A stretch of DNA of 38,883 nt from an uncultured Paracoccaceae bacterium (GTDB lineage: Bacteria > Pseudomonadota > Alphaproteobacteria > Rhodobacterales > Rhodobacteraceae): the NCBI GenBank assembly GCA_937944395.1, contig CALDYW010000071.1, forward strand, positions 1 to 38,883, in the 5' to 3' direction. Positions within the stretch are counted from its first letter, which is position 1. Each line of letters begins with the position of its first letter. Shown in pieces: positions 8,226 through 19,218 of the stretch. The translations under genes and the position numbers were made by a program. The notes under the pieces are model-generated. The model was not told the origin of the DNA. It searched no databases and worked only from the letters and a program-made list of their open reading frames with translations.

Positions 8226-8887
8226 CACGGGATCGCCTCGCCCTTCCCGTCGAGGAAGCCGCCGCTGTGCTCGGGCCCGAGGCGGTCCAGCACCGCGAGA
8301 AGGTTGCGCGCCGCGACCTCGGGCGCCACCGCCGGGTGCGCGCCGAGATGCGGGCGGCTGAGCGGCGTCGCCACCGTTCCGGGATGGATCGCCGCCACCA
8401 CGGCCTGCGGATGCGTCCGCGCCACCTCGATCGCCGCGGTGCGCAGGAACTGGTTCAGCGCGGCCTTCGAGGCGCGGTAGCCGTACCAGCCGCCCGCGCG
8501 GTTGTCGCCGATCGAGCCGACGCGCGCCGAGAGCGCGGCAAACACCGCCCGCCGGTCGCGCGGGAGAAGCCGCAGCGCGTGCTTCAGCACGAGGACCGGG
8601 CCGATGGCGTTCAGCGCGAACTGCGCCGAAAGCGCCGCCGCCTCGAGCGCGCGCAGCGACTTCTCGGGCCCCTGCCCCGGCACGCCAAGGCCGCCGGTGG
8701 CCACCAGGACCAGGTCGAAGGGCGGGGCGAGGCCGGCGAGCCCGCGGGCGATGCGGGCCTCGTCGGTGACATCAAAGCCATCGCGCGACCGCGACAGGCC
8801 GGTGACGGCCGCACCGCGCGCCGCGAGCGCCGCCGCCAGTGCCGCGCCGATCCCGCCCGAGGCGCCGATGACAAGGGCCCGTTCCAT
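8222..8887 (-). CDS. short-chain dehydrogenase/reductase, CsgA-like
   Basis: NAD(P)-dependent oxidoreductase of the SDR superfamily, 221 residues, cytoplasmic. The Rossmann motif GASGGIG is at residues 8-14, and the catalytic set is S120, Y137 and K141 (YRASK). HPGTVATPLS follows, as in C-factor/CsgA-like SDRs. Clear ribosome binding site GGAGGAG before ATG 8887. The stop overlaps the photolyase start (GTGA), so the two form one operon; such pairs are common in Rhodobacterales to my knowledge. Substrate unknown. Confidence 0.85.
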   Translation of the reverse strand: MERALVIGASGGIGAALAAALAARGAAVTGLSRSRDGFDVTDEARIARGLAGLAPPFDLVLVATGGLGVPGQGPEKSLRALEAAALSAQFALNAIGPVLVLKHALRLLPRDRRAVFAALSARVGSIGDNRAGGWYGYRASKAALNQFLRTAAIEVARTHPQAVVAAIHPGTVATPLSRPHLGAHPAVAPEVAARNLLAVLDRLGPEHSGGFLDGKGEAIPW

Positions 8888-8977
8888 GCGCTCCTCCGCC
8901 TGCGTCAGCTAGCGGCAGCGGCGCCGGCGTCAATTCGCCCTTCCCCTCGGCCCGCCGCGCCGCTATCGTGCACCGCC

Positions 8978-9067
8978 ATGATCTGCCCTGCCGCCCTTGC
9001 GTCTGCCCCGACCGCCGCGATCCCCGGCCCCGCGGCGCCCGGCCTTCTGCGCCTTAGCCGCCTCTGA
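8978..9067 (+). CDS. candidate leucine leader peptide upstream of leuA
   Basis: A 29-codon frame (ATG 8978 to TGA 9065-9067) lies 83 bp before leuA. Its last eight residues are GLLRLSRL, so leucine codons (CTT, CTG, CTT, CTC) are packed just before the stop. This is the arrangement expected of an attenuator leader peptide, where ribosomes stall when charged leucyl-tRNA is scarce. The hairpin described next begins within the last Leu codon. No strong ribosome binding site is seen. A weak promoter-like pair (TTCCCC 8941, CTATCG 8963) would start transcription close to the ATG, which would make the leader nearly leaderless. The assignment rests on position and composition only. Confidence 0.5.
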   Translation: MICPAALASAPTAAIPGPAAPGLLRLSRL

Positions 9068-9109
9068 GCGTGCCCGCGGGCGCGCCGCTCAGGGGTAGCC
9101 AGCGCCCGC
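9061..9109 (+). promoter_or_regulatory. candidate leuA attenuator hairpins
   Basis: Bases 9061-9070 (CCTCTGAGCG) pair with 9086-9095 (CGCTCAGGGG) over ten positions, nine Watson-Crick and one G-T; the loop contains the self-complementary GCCCGCGGGC. The 5' arm covers the last Leu codon and stop of the leader frame. An alternative helix pairs 9076-9083 (GCGGGCGC) with 9102-9109 (GCGCCCGC), which cannot coexist with the first. No T run follows, so a textbook intrinsic terminator is not present; control could be Rho-dependent or translational. Confidence 0.45.
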
Positions 9110-9150
9110 TCCGCAGAAGCCCGACCCTCAGCCTTGACGAGAGACCCGCC

Positions 9151-10728
9151 ATGACCGGCATTGCCGACGAGGACCGCGTCCTGATCTTCGACACCACGCT
9201 CAGGGACGGCGAACAGTCGCCCGGCGCGACCATGACCCACGAGGAGAAGCTCGAGATCGCCGAGCTTCTCGACGAGATGGGCGTGGACATCATCGAGGCG
9301 GGGTTCCCGATCGCCTCGGAGGGCGACTTCCGCGCCGTCACCGAGATCGCGCGCCGCACGCGCAACGCGGTGATCTGCGGCCTCGCCCGCGCCAACTTCA
9401 GGGACATCGACCGCTGCTGGGAGGCGGTGCGCCACGCCCGGCGCCCGCGCATCCACACCTTCATCGGCACCTCGCCGCTGCACCGGGCGATTCCGAACCT
9501 CGACATGGACCAGATGGCCGAGCGCATCCACGACACGGTGACACATGCGCGCAACCTCTGCGACAACGTGCAGTGGTCGCCGATGGATGCCACGCGCACC
9601 GAGCCCGACTACCTCTGCCGCGTGGTCGAGATCGCGATCCGGGCGGGTGCGACGACGATCAACATCCCCGACACCGTGGGCTACACCTATCCGCGCGAAA
9701 GCGCCGAGCTGATCCGGATGCTGCGCGCCCGCGTGCCCGGCGCCGACACGGTGATCTTCGCCACCCACTGCCACAACGACCTCGGCATGGCGACCGCCAA
9801 TGCGCTGGCGGCGGTGGAGGCGGGCGCGCGGCAGATCGAATGCACCATCAACGGCCTCGGCGAGCGGGCGGGCAACACCGCGCTCGAGGAGGTGGTGATG
9901 GCGATGAAGGTGCGCCACGACATCCTGCCCTACCGCACCGGCATCGACACCACGAAGATCATCAACATCTCGCGCCGGGTCAGCGCGGTGTCGGGCTTTC
10001 CGGTGCAGTTCAACAAGGCGATCGTCGGCAAGAACGCCTTCGCCCACGAAAGCGGCATCCACCAGGACGGGATGCTGAAGAACGCCCAGACCTTCGAGAT
10101 CATGCGGCCCGAGGATGTCGGGCTGAAGGAAACGAGCCTCGTCATGGGCAAGCACTCGGGGCGGGCGGCGCTCAGGGCGAAGCTGTCGGACCTCGGCTAC
10201 GAGCTCGCCGACAACCAGCTCAACGACGTGTTCGTGCGCTTCAAGGCGCTCGCCGACCGCAAGAAGGAAGTCTATGACGACGACCTGATCGCGCTCATGC
10301 GCGACAGCGCCGCCACGGGCGCGGCCGACCGTCTGCAGGTGAAGTTCCTGCGCGTGATCTGCGGCACCGAGGCGCCGCAGTCGGCCGACCTGATCCTGTC
10401 GATCGACGGCGTCGACCAGCAGGTGACCGCCCAGGGCGACGGGCCGGTGGACGCGGCCTTCAACGCGGTCAAGAAGCTCTTCCCGCACCGCGCGCGGCTG
10501 CAGCTCTACCAGGTGCATGCGGTGACCGAGGGCACCGATGCGCAGGCCACCGTCAGCGTGCGGATGGAGGAGGAGGGCCGCATCGTCACCGGCCAGGCGG
10601 CCGATACCGACACCGTGGTGGCCAGCCTCAAGGCCTATGTCAACGCGCTGAACCGCCTGGTGGTACGGCGCGAGAAGACGGCGCCCGGGGGCGACCGCCG
10701 CGAGGTCAGCTACCGCGACATGGCCTGA
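9151..10728 (+). CDS. leuA: 2-isopropylmalate synthase
   Basis: First committed enzyme of leucine synthesis: condenses acetyl-CoA with 2-oxoisovalerate, feedback-inhibited by leucine. 525 residues, the long regulated form. The catalytic TIM barrel begins with DTTLRDGEQSPG (residues about 13-24), carries the metal-binding HCHND, GLGERAGN and the family segment NAFAHESGIHQDG. A C-terminal LeuA regulatory domain follows (from about residue 390). ATG 9151 is chosen because homology begins here and GAGAG lies nine bases upstream; the frame is open to 9070. A leader peptide and hairpin upstream suggest attenuation. In many Rhodobacterales leuA is followed directly by mreB; here a polysaccharide remnant intervenes. 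Confidence 0.95.
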   Translation: MTGIADEDRVLIFDTTLRDGEQSPGATMTHEEKLEIAELLDEMGVDIIEAGFPIASEGDFRAVTEIARRTRNAVICGLARANFRDIDRCWEAVRHARRPRIHTFIGTSPLHRAIPNLDMDQMAERIHDTVTHARNLCDNVQWSPMDATRTEPDYLCRVVEIAIRAGATTINIPDTVGYTYPRESAELIRMLRARVPGADTVIFATHCHNDLGMATANALAAVEAGARQIECTINGLGERAGNTALEEVVMAMKVRHDILPYRTGIDTTKIINISRRVSAVSGFPVQFNKAIVGKNAFAHESGIHQDGMLKNAQTFEIMRPEDVGLKETSLVMGKHSGRAALRAKLSDLGYELADNQLNDVFVRFKALADRKKEVYDDDLIALMRDSAATGAADRLQVKFLRVICGTEAPQSADLILSIDGVDQQVTAQGDGPVDAAFNAVKKLFPHRARLQLYQVHAVTEGTDAQATVSVRMEEEGRIVTGQAADTDTVVASLKAYVNALNRLVVRREKTAPGGDRREVSYRDMA

Positions 10729-10755
10729 TCGGCCGCCCGCCCGGCCCGCCGCGCG

Positions 10756-10784
10756 TTGACAGCGGCGCCGCGGGCGGGTAGCCG
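10756..10784 (+). promoter_or_regulatory. sigma-70-like promoter before the RmlC-like gene
   Basis: A perfect -35 box TTGACA (10756-10761) is followed after 17 bases by TAGCCG (10779-10784). It lies 27 bp after the leuA stop and 20 bp before the next start codon, so it could drive the remnant gene block separately from leuA. Confidence 0.5.
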
Positions 10785-10804
10785 AGGTCACTTCACCGGG
10801 AGGA

Positions 10805-11271
10805 GTGCCCAGGCCGTCGCTTCGGGGTTCGCCGCCGATCGACGGCGTGGTGCTGCGCCCGCTCAGGATCGTGCGGAACGACCGCGGCGAGGTGCGGAAG
10901 TCCGTCCGCAACGACGACGGCGATTTTCCCGGCTTCGGCCAGGTGCATGTCGTCACCACCCTTCCGGGGGTGATCCGCGCCTGGTTCCAGCATGTCCACC
11001 AGACCGACCAGCTTGCACCCGTCGTCGGGCTCACGCGCCTCGGCCTGATCGACGACCGCGCCGACAGCCCGACCCGCGGCGCGGTGATGGACCTGCTGCT
11101 CGACTCCGAAACGCCGGCGATCGTCCGCATCCCGCCGCTGGTCTGGCACGGCTTCACGCCGGTCGGCGGCCTGCCGTCGATCGTCGTGCAGCACGACAAC
11201 CGGGCCTTCGTGCACGCCGCCCCCGACGAGTTCAAGCTGCCGCCCGACGCGCCGCCCCAGCCGTTGTCGTG

Positions 11272-11275
<4 letters not shown>
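10805..11275 (+). CDS. RmlC-family (dTDP-4-dehydrorhamnose 3,5-epimerase-like) cupin protein
   Basis: 156-residue cupin-fold protein related to RmlC, which epimerises dTDP-sugars for surface polysaccharides. Visible: an N-terminal strand GVVLRPLRIVRNDRGEV, the segment IRAWFQHVHQTDQL in place of the usual WHxH region, LGLIDDRADSPTRG, and the family's IPPLVWHGFTPVG. The C-terminus ends in W like its relatives. The start is uncertain: GTG 10805 is used, but GGGAGGA abuts it directly, and GTG 10847 is an alternative. It overlaps the next, broken gene by GTGA. The reading frame looks intact, but its partners are decayed, so it may be a leftover with no pathway. Confidence 0.65.
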
Positions 11276-13702
<2,427 letters not shown>

Positions 13703-13736
13703 GGCCGGGCGACCCGAGGCGCGAGGAACACCGCCC

Positions 13737-14675
13737 TTGGCCAGGGACAGGCAGAACGACGAGGACTTCGTCCGCCCGGTCCGCCGCATCGTCGTGGGCG
13801 GCCTGATGGTCGGCCTCGCGGCGCTGTTCCTGGTCTGGCGGATCGACAGCCCGCGGGTCGAGCGGCTGCGCGCCCAGGTCGTCGATGCGGTGGTGCCGAA
13901 CCTCGACTGGGCGATGGCCCCGGTGACCCGCGCGGTCAAGATGGTCGAGGGGTTCCAGAGCTACGTCAGCCTCTACGAGCAGAACCAGGAGCTGCGCCGC
14001 GAACTCCAGCAGATGCGCGCCTGGCGCGAGGCGGCGATCCAGCTCGAGCAGAAGAACGCGCGGCTTCTCGACCTCAACCAGGTGCGGCTGGACCCGCAGC
14101 TGACCTTTGTGACCGGCGTCGTGCTGGCCGACACCGGCTCGCCCTTCCGGCAGTCGGTGCTCCTGAACCTCGGCGCCCGCGACGGCATCCAGGACGGCTG
14201 GGCGACCATGGACGGGCTGGGGCTCGTCGGGCGCATCTCGGGGGTGGGGCAGACCACATCGCGGGTGATCCTGCTGACGGATGCCTCGAGCCGGATTCCG
14301 GTGACGATCCAGCCTTCGGGGCAGCGCGCGCTTTTGACGGGCGACAATTCCCCCGCACCGCCGATCGACTTCCTCGAGAACCCCGACGCGGTGCGCCCCG
14401 GCGACCGCGTGGTGACCTCGGGCGACGGCGGGCTGTTCCCGGCCGGTCTGCCGGTGGGCCAGGTCGCGCAGGGCCCCGACCGGCGGCTGCGGGTGCTGCT
14501 GTCGGCCGATTACGGGCGGCTCGACTTCCTGCGCGTGCTGCGCTCGCGCCCGGTCGAACGGATCGACGAGCCCGGCGGGCTGGTGCGTCCGGAAGTGCCG
14601 TTCGGCGCCGGCGCCGCGCCGGCCGCCGACGCGACCGGCCCGCTCGCGGCCGGCGAGGGGGGCAGCGGTGGTTGA
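13737..14675 (+). CDS. mreC: rod shape-determining protein MreC
   Basis: Periplasmic scaffold of the elongasome, 312 residues, linking MreB to PBP2 and RodA. One transmembrane helix (about residues 20-36), a coiled coil (about 70-108, with EQNQELRRELQQM), and two beta-barrel domains with the family's GLVGRISGVG and LLTGDNS segments. The C-terminus is a low-complexity Gly/Ala tail. Start is TTG 13737, supported by CGAGGAA at the right distance; no ATG is nearby. The gene begins 34 bp after mreB and overlaps mreD by 8 bp, so translation is probably coupled. Confidence 0.92.
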   Translation: MARDRQNDEDFVRPVRRIVVGGLMVGLAALFLVWRIDSPRVERLRAQVVDAVVPNLDWAMAPVTRAVKMVEGFQSYVSLYEQNQELRRELQQMRAWREAAIQLEQKNARLLDLNQVRLDPQLTFVTGVVLADTGSPFRQSVLLNLGARDGIQDGWATMDGLGLVGRISGVGQTTSRVILLTDASSRIPVTIQPSGQRALLTGDNSPAPPIDFLENPDAVRPGDRVVTSGDGGLFPAGLPVGQVAQGPDRRLRVLLSADYGRLDFLRVLRSRPVERIDEPGGLVRPEVPFGAGAAPAADATGPLAAGEGGSGG

Positions 14676-15207
14676 TCCGCTCACCCTCAGGCTCTGGGGC
14701 GGGCGGGGGCTCTATCTGGGCCTCGTCGCGCTGATCGTGTTCCTGCGGCTGCTTCCGCTCGAGACCGAGCCCGGCGGTCTGACCGCGCCGGATCTCGTTC
14801 TCTGCATCACCGCCGCCTGGGTGCTGCGCCGCCCCGACCATGTGCCCCCCCTCATGATCGCCGGGGTGTTCCTGACCTGCGACCTGCTGTTCCTGCGCCC
14901 GCCGGGGCTCTGGGCGCTGATCGTGCTGGCTGCCGCCGAGTTCCTCAGGGCACGCGAGGCGCTGGCGCGCGAGCTGCCGTTTCCGCTGGAATGGGCGATG
15001 GTGGCGCTGGTGCTTGCCGCCGCGACGCTGGCCGAACTCGTGATCCTCGCCGTCCTGTTCGTTCCCGGCCCGGGGCTCAGGCTTGCGCTCGGGCACATGC
15101 TGGTCACAATCCTCGCCTATCCGGCGGTGGTGGCGACGCTGTGGCTGGCCTTCGGGCTGCGCCGCGCCGCCCCGGGCGAGGTGGACAGTTTCGGACGGCG
15201 GCTGTGA
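14668..15207 (+). CDS. mreD: rod shape-determining protein MreD
   Basis: Integral membrane partner of MreC, 179 residues, with about five hydrophobic segments (for example LYLGLVALIVFLRLLP and VALVLAAATLAELVILAVLF). Family assignment rests on length, hydrophobicity, and its place between mreC and mrdA. GTG 14668 overlaps the mreC end by 8 bp, and its TGA overlaps the mrdA start codon (GTGA). Confidence 0.88.
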   Translation: MVDPLTLRLWGGRGLYLGLVALIVFLRLLPLETEPGGLTAPDLVLCITAAWVLRRPDHVPPLMIAGVFLTCDLLFLRPPGLWALIVLAAAEFLRAREALARELPFPLEWAMVALVLAAATLAELVILAVLFVPGPGLRLALGHMLVTILAYPAVVATLWLAFGLRRAAPGEVDSFGRRL

Positions 15208-17144
15208 GACGAACGCCCCGCGACACCGAGGAGAGCTTCCGCCGCGTGAGCCGGCGCAGCCTTCTGCTGAGCGGCGCCATGGCGGCCGTGGCCGGGGTGC
15301 TGGCCTTGCGGATGCGCTACATGCAGGGCGAACGGGCCGACGAGTTCCGCCTGCTGGCCGAGGAGAACCGGATCAGCATCCGCCTGATTCCCCCCGCCCG
15401 CGGCCAGATCTTCGACCGCAACGGGGTGCTGATCGCCGGCAACGAACAGAATTACCGGATCGTGATGGTGCGCGAGGATGCGCGCGACGTTCCGGCGGTG
15501 ATCGCGCGGCTGAGGGAGCTCGTGGCGCTCGACGATGCCGAGCTCGAACGCGCGCTGCGCGAGATGGAGCGCCGCAGCCCCTTCGTTCCGGTCACCATCG
15601 CCGACCGCGTAAGCTGGGAGGCGCTCTCGGCGGTGGCGCTGAACGCCCCCGCCCTTCCCGGCGTCGCGCCCGAGGTCGGGCTGTCGCGGATCTATCCGTT
15701 CGGGCCCGACATGGCCCATGTCCTGGGCTATGTCGGCCCGGTCAGCGACTACGACCTGAACCGTCTGGACGACCCCGATCCGCTGCTGCAGATCCCGAGG
15801 TTCCAGATCGGCAAGATCGGGGTCGAGGCGCGGCTCGAGCGGCTGCTGCGGGGCACCGCCGGCACGCGGCGGATCGAGGTCAACGCCCGCGGCCGGGTGC
15901 TGCGCGAACTCGACCGCCGCGAGGGCGAGGCCGGCGCCGATGTGCAGCTGACCATCGACCACCGGCTGCAGAACTTCCTGCTCGCCCGCTACGGCGAGGA
16001 AAGCGCGGCGATGGTCATCCTCGATGTCACCGACGGCGACATCCTCGCCATCGCCTCGGGTCCGTCCTTCGACCCCAATCTCTTCGTGCGCGGCATCTCG
16101 GTGGCCGATTACCAGGCGCTGATGGCGCACGATCATCGCCCGCTGGCCGACAAGACGGTGCAGGGCACCTATCCGCCGGGATCGACCTTCAAGATGCTGG
16201 TGGCGCTCGCGGCCCTCGAGGCGGGGCTGGTGCGCCCCGACGAGACCGTGACCTGCAACGGCTTCCGCGAGGTGGGCGGGCGGCGGTTCCACTGCTGGTC
16301 GCGCGGCCACGGGCGGGTGAACCTGCACAAGAGCCTCGTGGAGTCCTGCGACGTCTACTACTACGAAATGGCGCAGCGGCTGGGGATCGACGCGATCGCC
16401 GCCATGGCGCGCCGCTTCGGCCTCGGCGAGCGGTTCGACCTGCCGATGTCGGGGATCGCCGAGGGGCTGGTGCCGTCGGTGGCCTGGAAGGCCGAGCGGC
16501 GCGGCGAGACCTGGCGGGTCGGCGACACGCTCAACGCCTCGATCGGGCAGGGCTATGTCCTGGCCTCGCCGCTGCAGCTGGCGGTGATGACGGCGCGGCT
16601 GGCCACCGGCAAGGCGGTGGTGCCGCGGCTGGTGAAGTCGATCAACGGGGTCGAGCAGCCGGTCCCCGAATTCGCCGACCTCGGCATCACCCCCAACAAC
16701 CTGCGGCTGATCCGCCGCGCGATGGAGGGTGTGGTCAACGAGGGGCGCGGCACGGCGAACGGCAGCCGCATCCTCGCCGCCGACAAGAAGATGGCCGGCA
16801 AGACCGGGACCAGCCAGGTGCGCAACATCACCGCCGCCGAGCGGGCGCGCGGCGTGGTGCGCAACGACCAGCTGCCCTGGAACCGGCGCGATCACGCGCT
16901 GTTCGTGGGCTATGCGCCGATGGATGCCCCCCGGCTGGCGGCGGCGCTGGTGGTCGAGCATGGCGGCGGCGGGTCGGCCGCGGCCGCGCCGATCGTGCGC
17001 GATGCGATCCTGTTCGCGCTCTACGGCGAGATTCCCCCGCTCGCGGCCTATCCCGAAAGCCAGCGCGCGCGCATCCGGACGATGTTCGAGACCCTGCCGG
17101 TGCTCGAGCGGATCCGGCCCGGCAGCGGGGCGAGCCGGGCATGA
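15204..17144 (+). CDS. mrdA: penicillin-binding protein 2 (peptidoglycan DD-transpeptidase)
   Basis: Class B PBP that cross-links murein during elongation, 646 residues. Short cytoplasmic tail with an Arg cluster, one membrane anchor (about residues 17-33), pedestal domain, then the transpeptidase domain. Active-site motifs: S327-T-F-K330 (nucleophile Ser), S381-C-D383, and K533-T-G. The domain RGQIFDRNGVLIA near residue 63 is typical of the class B pedestal. GTG 15204 is chosen because it gives the GTGA overlap with mreD and the basic N-terminus expected; the frame is open further upstream. It overlaps mrdB by ATGA. Confidence 0.95.
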   Translation: MRRTPRDTEESFRRVSRRSLLLSGAMAAVAGVLALRMRYMQGERADEFRLLAEENRISIRLIPPARGQIFDRNGVLIAGNEQNYRIVMVREDARDVPAVIARLRELVALDDAELERALREMERRSPFVPVTIADRVSWEALSAVALNAPALPGVAPEVGLSRIYPFGPDMAHVLGYVGPVSDYDLNRLDDPDPLLQIPRFQIGKIGVEARLERLLRGTAGTRRIEVNARGRVLRELDRREGEAGADVQLTIDHRLQNFLLARYGEESAAMVILDVTDGDILAIASGPSFDPNLFVRGISVADYQALMAHDHRPLADKTVQGTYPPGSTFKMLVALAALEAGLVRPDETVTCNGFREVGGRRFHCWSRGHGRVNLHKSLVESCDVYYYEMAQRLGIDAIAAMARRFGLGERFDLPMSGIAEGLVPSVAWKAERRGETWRVGDTLNASIGQGYVLASPLQLAVMTARLATGKAVVPRLVKSINGVEQPVPEFADLGITPNNLRLIRRAMEGVVNEGRGTANGSRILAADKKMAGKTGTSQVRNITAAERARGVVRNDQLPWNRRDHALFVGYAPMDAPRLAAALVVEHGGGGSAAAAPIVRDAILFALYGEIPPLAAYPESQRARIRTMFETLPVLERIRPGSGASRA

Positions 17145-18280
17145 CCTACCTCGAATACCGCGTCCAGCACGTCCCGACCGGCGTGCGGAAGATCCTCTAT
17201 CTCAACTGGCCGCTGGTCGTTCTGCTGACGGCCGTCGCCGGCGTCGGGTTCCTGATGCTCTATTCGGTTGCCGGCGGCAATCTCGAACGCTGGGCCGAGC
17301 CGCAGATGATCCGCTTCGGCGCGGGCCTTGCGCTGATGTTCGCGGTGGCGATGGTGCCGATCTGGTTCTGGCGCAACATGGCCGCGGTCGCCTATGCCGT
17401 GTCGATCGCGCTTCTGGTCTGGGTCGAGCTGTTCGGCCATGTCGGCATGGGGGCGCAGCGCTGGATCAATCTGGGCTTCATCCTGCTGCAGCCCTCGGAG
17501 ATGACCAAGGTCGCTCTGGTGATGGTGCTCGCGGCCTATTACGACTGGCTCGACCTCAGGCGCACCTCGCGCCCGCTCTTCGTGCTGATCCCGGCGGGGC
17601 TGATCCTGCTGCCGACGGCGCTGGTGCTCAAGCAGCCCGACCTCGGCACGGCGCTCCTGCTGATGCTGGGGGGCGCGGCGGTGATGTTTGCGGCGGGCGT
17701 GCACTGGCTCTACTTCGCGGTCGTGGTCGGCCTCGGCATCGGCGCGGTCTGGGTGGTTCTGGCCAGCCGCGGGCAGCCCTGGCAACTTCTCGAGGACTAC
17801 CAGTTCCGCCGCATCGACACCTTCCTCGACCCTTCGAGCGACCCGCTCGGCGCCGGCTACCACATCACCCAGGCCAAGATCGCGCTGGGCTCGGGCGGCT
17901 GGACCGGCAAGGGCTTCATGCAGGGAACCCAGTCGCGGCTGAACTTCCTGCCCGAGAAGCACACCGATTTCATCTTCACGACGCTCGCCGAGGAATTCGG
18001 CTTCGTCGGCGCCTTCTCGCTGCTCGTGCTCTACGTCCTGATCGTCGGCTTCTGCGTCGCGGCAGCGCTGACCAACAAGGACCGCTTCGCCTCGCTCCTG
18101 ACCATCGGCATCGCGGCGACCTTCTTCCTCTACTTTGCCGTGAACATGGCGATGGTCATGGGGCTGGCTCCGGTCGTGGGCGTGCCGCTGCCGCTGGTGT
18201 CCTACGGCGGATCGGCGATGATCGTGCTCATGGCGGCCTTCGGGCTGGTGCAGAGCGCCCAGGTCCACAAGCCGCGGTGA
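17141..18280 (+). CDS. mrdB: peptidoglycan glycosyltransferase RodA
   Basis: SEDS-family polymerase that makes glycan strands from lipid II, working with PBP2. 379 residues with about ten membrane helices. Family motifs: GAQRWINLGFILLQPSEMTK, LKQPDLGTALLL, FLPEKHTDFIFTTLAEEFGF (containing the Asp needed for polymerase activity in the family), and LPLVSYGGSAMIVLMA at the C-terminus. ATG 17141 overlaps the mrdA stop (ATGA). Last core gene of the rod operon; ghrA begins 5 bp after its stop. Confidence 0.95.
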   Translation: MTYLEYRVQHVPTGVRKILYLNWPLVVLLTAVAGVGFLMLYSVAGGNLERWAEPQMIRFGAGLALMFAVAMVPIWFWRNMAAVAYAVSIALLVWVELFGHVGMGAQRWINLGFILLQPSEMTKVALVMVLAAYYDWLDLRRTSRPLFVLIPAGLILLPTALVLKQPDLGTALLLMLGGAAVMFAAGVHWLYFAVVVGLGIGAVWVVLASRGQPWQLLEDYQFRRIDTFLDPSSDPLGAGYHITQAKIALGSGGWTGKGFMQGTQSRLNFLPEKHTDFIFTTLAEEFGFVGAFSLLVLYVLIVGFCVAAALTNKDRFASLLTIGIAATFFLYFAVNMAMVMGLAPVVGVPLPLVSYGGSAMIVLMAAFGLVQSAQVHKPR

Positions 18281-18285
18281 CCCCC

Positions 18286-19218
18286 ATGCTGCGGATCCTG
18301 TTCTCGGCACCCGACGACCTCTGGACCGCCTATCGCGGCCCGCTCGCGGCGGCGCTGGCGGCCCGCGGGCTCGAGGCCGACCTGACGGCCACGGCCAGCG
18401 ACCCGGCGGCGATCGACTACATCGTCGCCGCGCCCGCGGGCGGCATCTCCGACTTCGGGCCCTTCACCCGCACCCGGGCGGTGCTGGGGCTCTGGGCCGG
18501 GGTGGAGACGTTCCTGGCCAACCCCACGCTCGTCCAGCCGCTGGCGCGCATGGTCGATCCGGCGATGACCGAGGGGATGGTGCAGTATGTCGTCGGCCAT
18601 GTCCTGCGGCTCAACCTGCGCATGGACCGGCACATCCGCGGAACCGGCGGCGTCTGGGATCCCGAGCTGCCGCCCCTGCCCCGCGACACGCCCGTGGCGG
18701 TGCTCGGGCTCGGCGAACTCGGCGGAGCCTCGGCGCGGGCGCTGGCCGGCCTCGGCTTCCCGGTGCTGGGATGGAGCCGCCGGCCCCGCTCGATTCCCGG
18801 CGTGCTCTGCCGATCGGGCGAGGCGGGGCTGTCGTCCACGCTGGCCGAGGCGCGGATCCTCGTGCTGCTCCTGCCGCTGACCCCCGAAACCCGGTTCCTG
18901 ATCGACGCGCAGCGGCTTGCGCTGCTGCCCCGGGGGGCGATGATCGTCAACCCCGGTCGCGGCGGGCTGATCGACGATGCGGCACTGCTCGCGGCGCTCG
19001 AGTCCGGGCATGTCGCGCAGGCGACGCTCGATGTGTTCCAGACCGAACCGCTGCCGCCCGAGCATCCCTACTGGCATCACCCCAGGGTGACCGTGACACC
19101 GCACATCGCCTCCGAGACCCGCCCCGAGACCGCCTCGCAGGTGATCGCCGAGAACATCGCCCGGGTCGAGGCCGGGCTGCCGCTGCTGAACCGGGTGGAC
19201 CGGCAGGCGGGCTACTGA
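18286..19218 (+). CDS. ghrA: glyoxylate/hydroxypyruvate reductase A-type D-2-hydroxyacid dehydrogenase
   Basis: NAD(P)H-dependent reductase of glyoxylate and hydroxypyruvate, 310 residues. It shows the GhrA-type N-terminus (MLRILFSAPDD), the nucleotide-binding GLGELGGASARAL, the active-site Arg in NPGRGGLIDDAALL, the Glu in DVFQTEPLP, and the catalytic His in VTPHIASETRP. It begins 5 bp after mrdB, so it is probably the last gene of the rod operon, a neighbourhood I recall from other Rhodobacterales; no functional link to cell shape is evident. Its 3' end overlaps the convergent SseB-family gene by 7 bp. Confidence 0.9.
   Translation: MLRILFSAPDDLWTAYRGPLAAALAARGLEADLTATASDPAAIDYIVAAPAGGISDFGPFTRTRAVLGLWAGVETFLANPTLVQPLARMVDPAMTEGMVQYVVGHVLRLNLRMDRHIRGTGGVWDPELPPLPRDTPVAVLGLGELGGASARALAGLGFPVLGWSRRPRSIPGVLCRSGEAGLSSTLAEARILVLLLPLTPETRFLIDAQRLALLPRGAMIVNPGRGGLIDDAALLAALESGHVAQATLDVFQTEPLPPEHPYWHHPRVTVTPHIASETRPETASQVIAENIARVEAGLPLLNRVDRQAGY

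Noticed and set aside
3480-8480. A 1666-codon open frame on the + strand covering nadE, the MORN gene and the photolyase in other frames
   Set aside because: It is antisense or out of frame to three recognised genes, its translation is Arg/Gly/Ala-rich without any motif, and stop codons are rare in DNA this GC-rich.
14991-18280. Long overlapping frames through mrdA and mrdB suggesting a fused protein
   Set aside because: The real genes are separated by an ATGA overlap and lie in different frames; the upstream part of the longer frame is a shadow.
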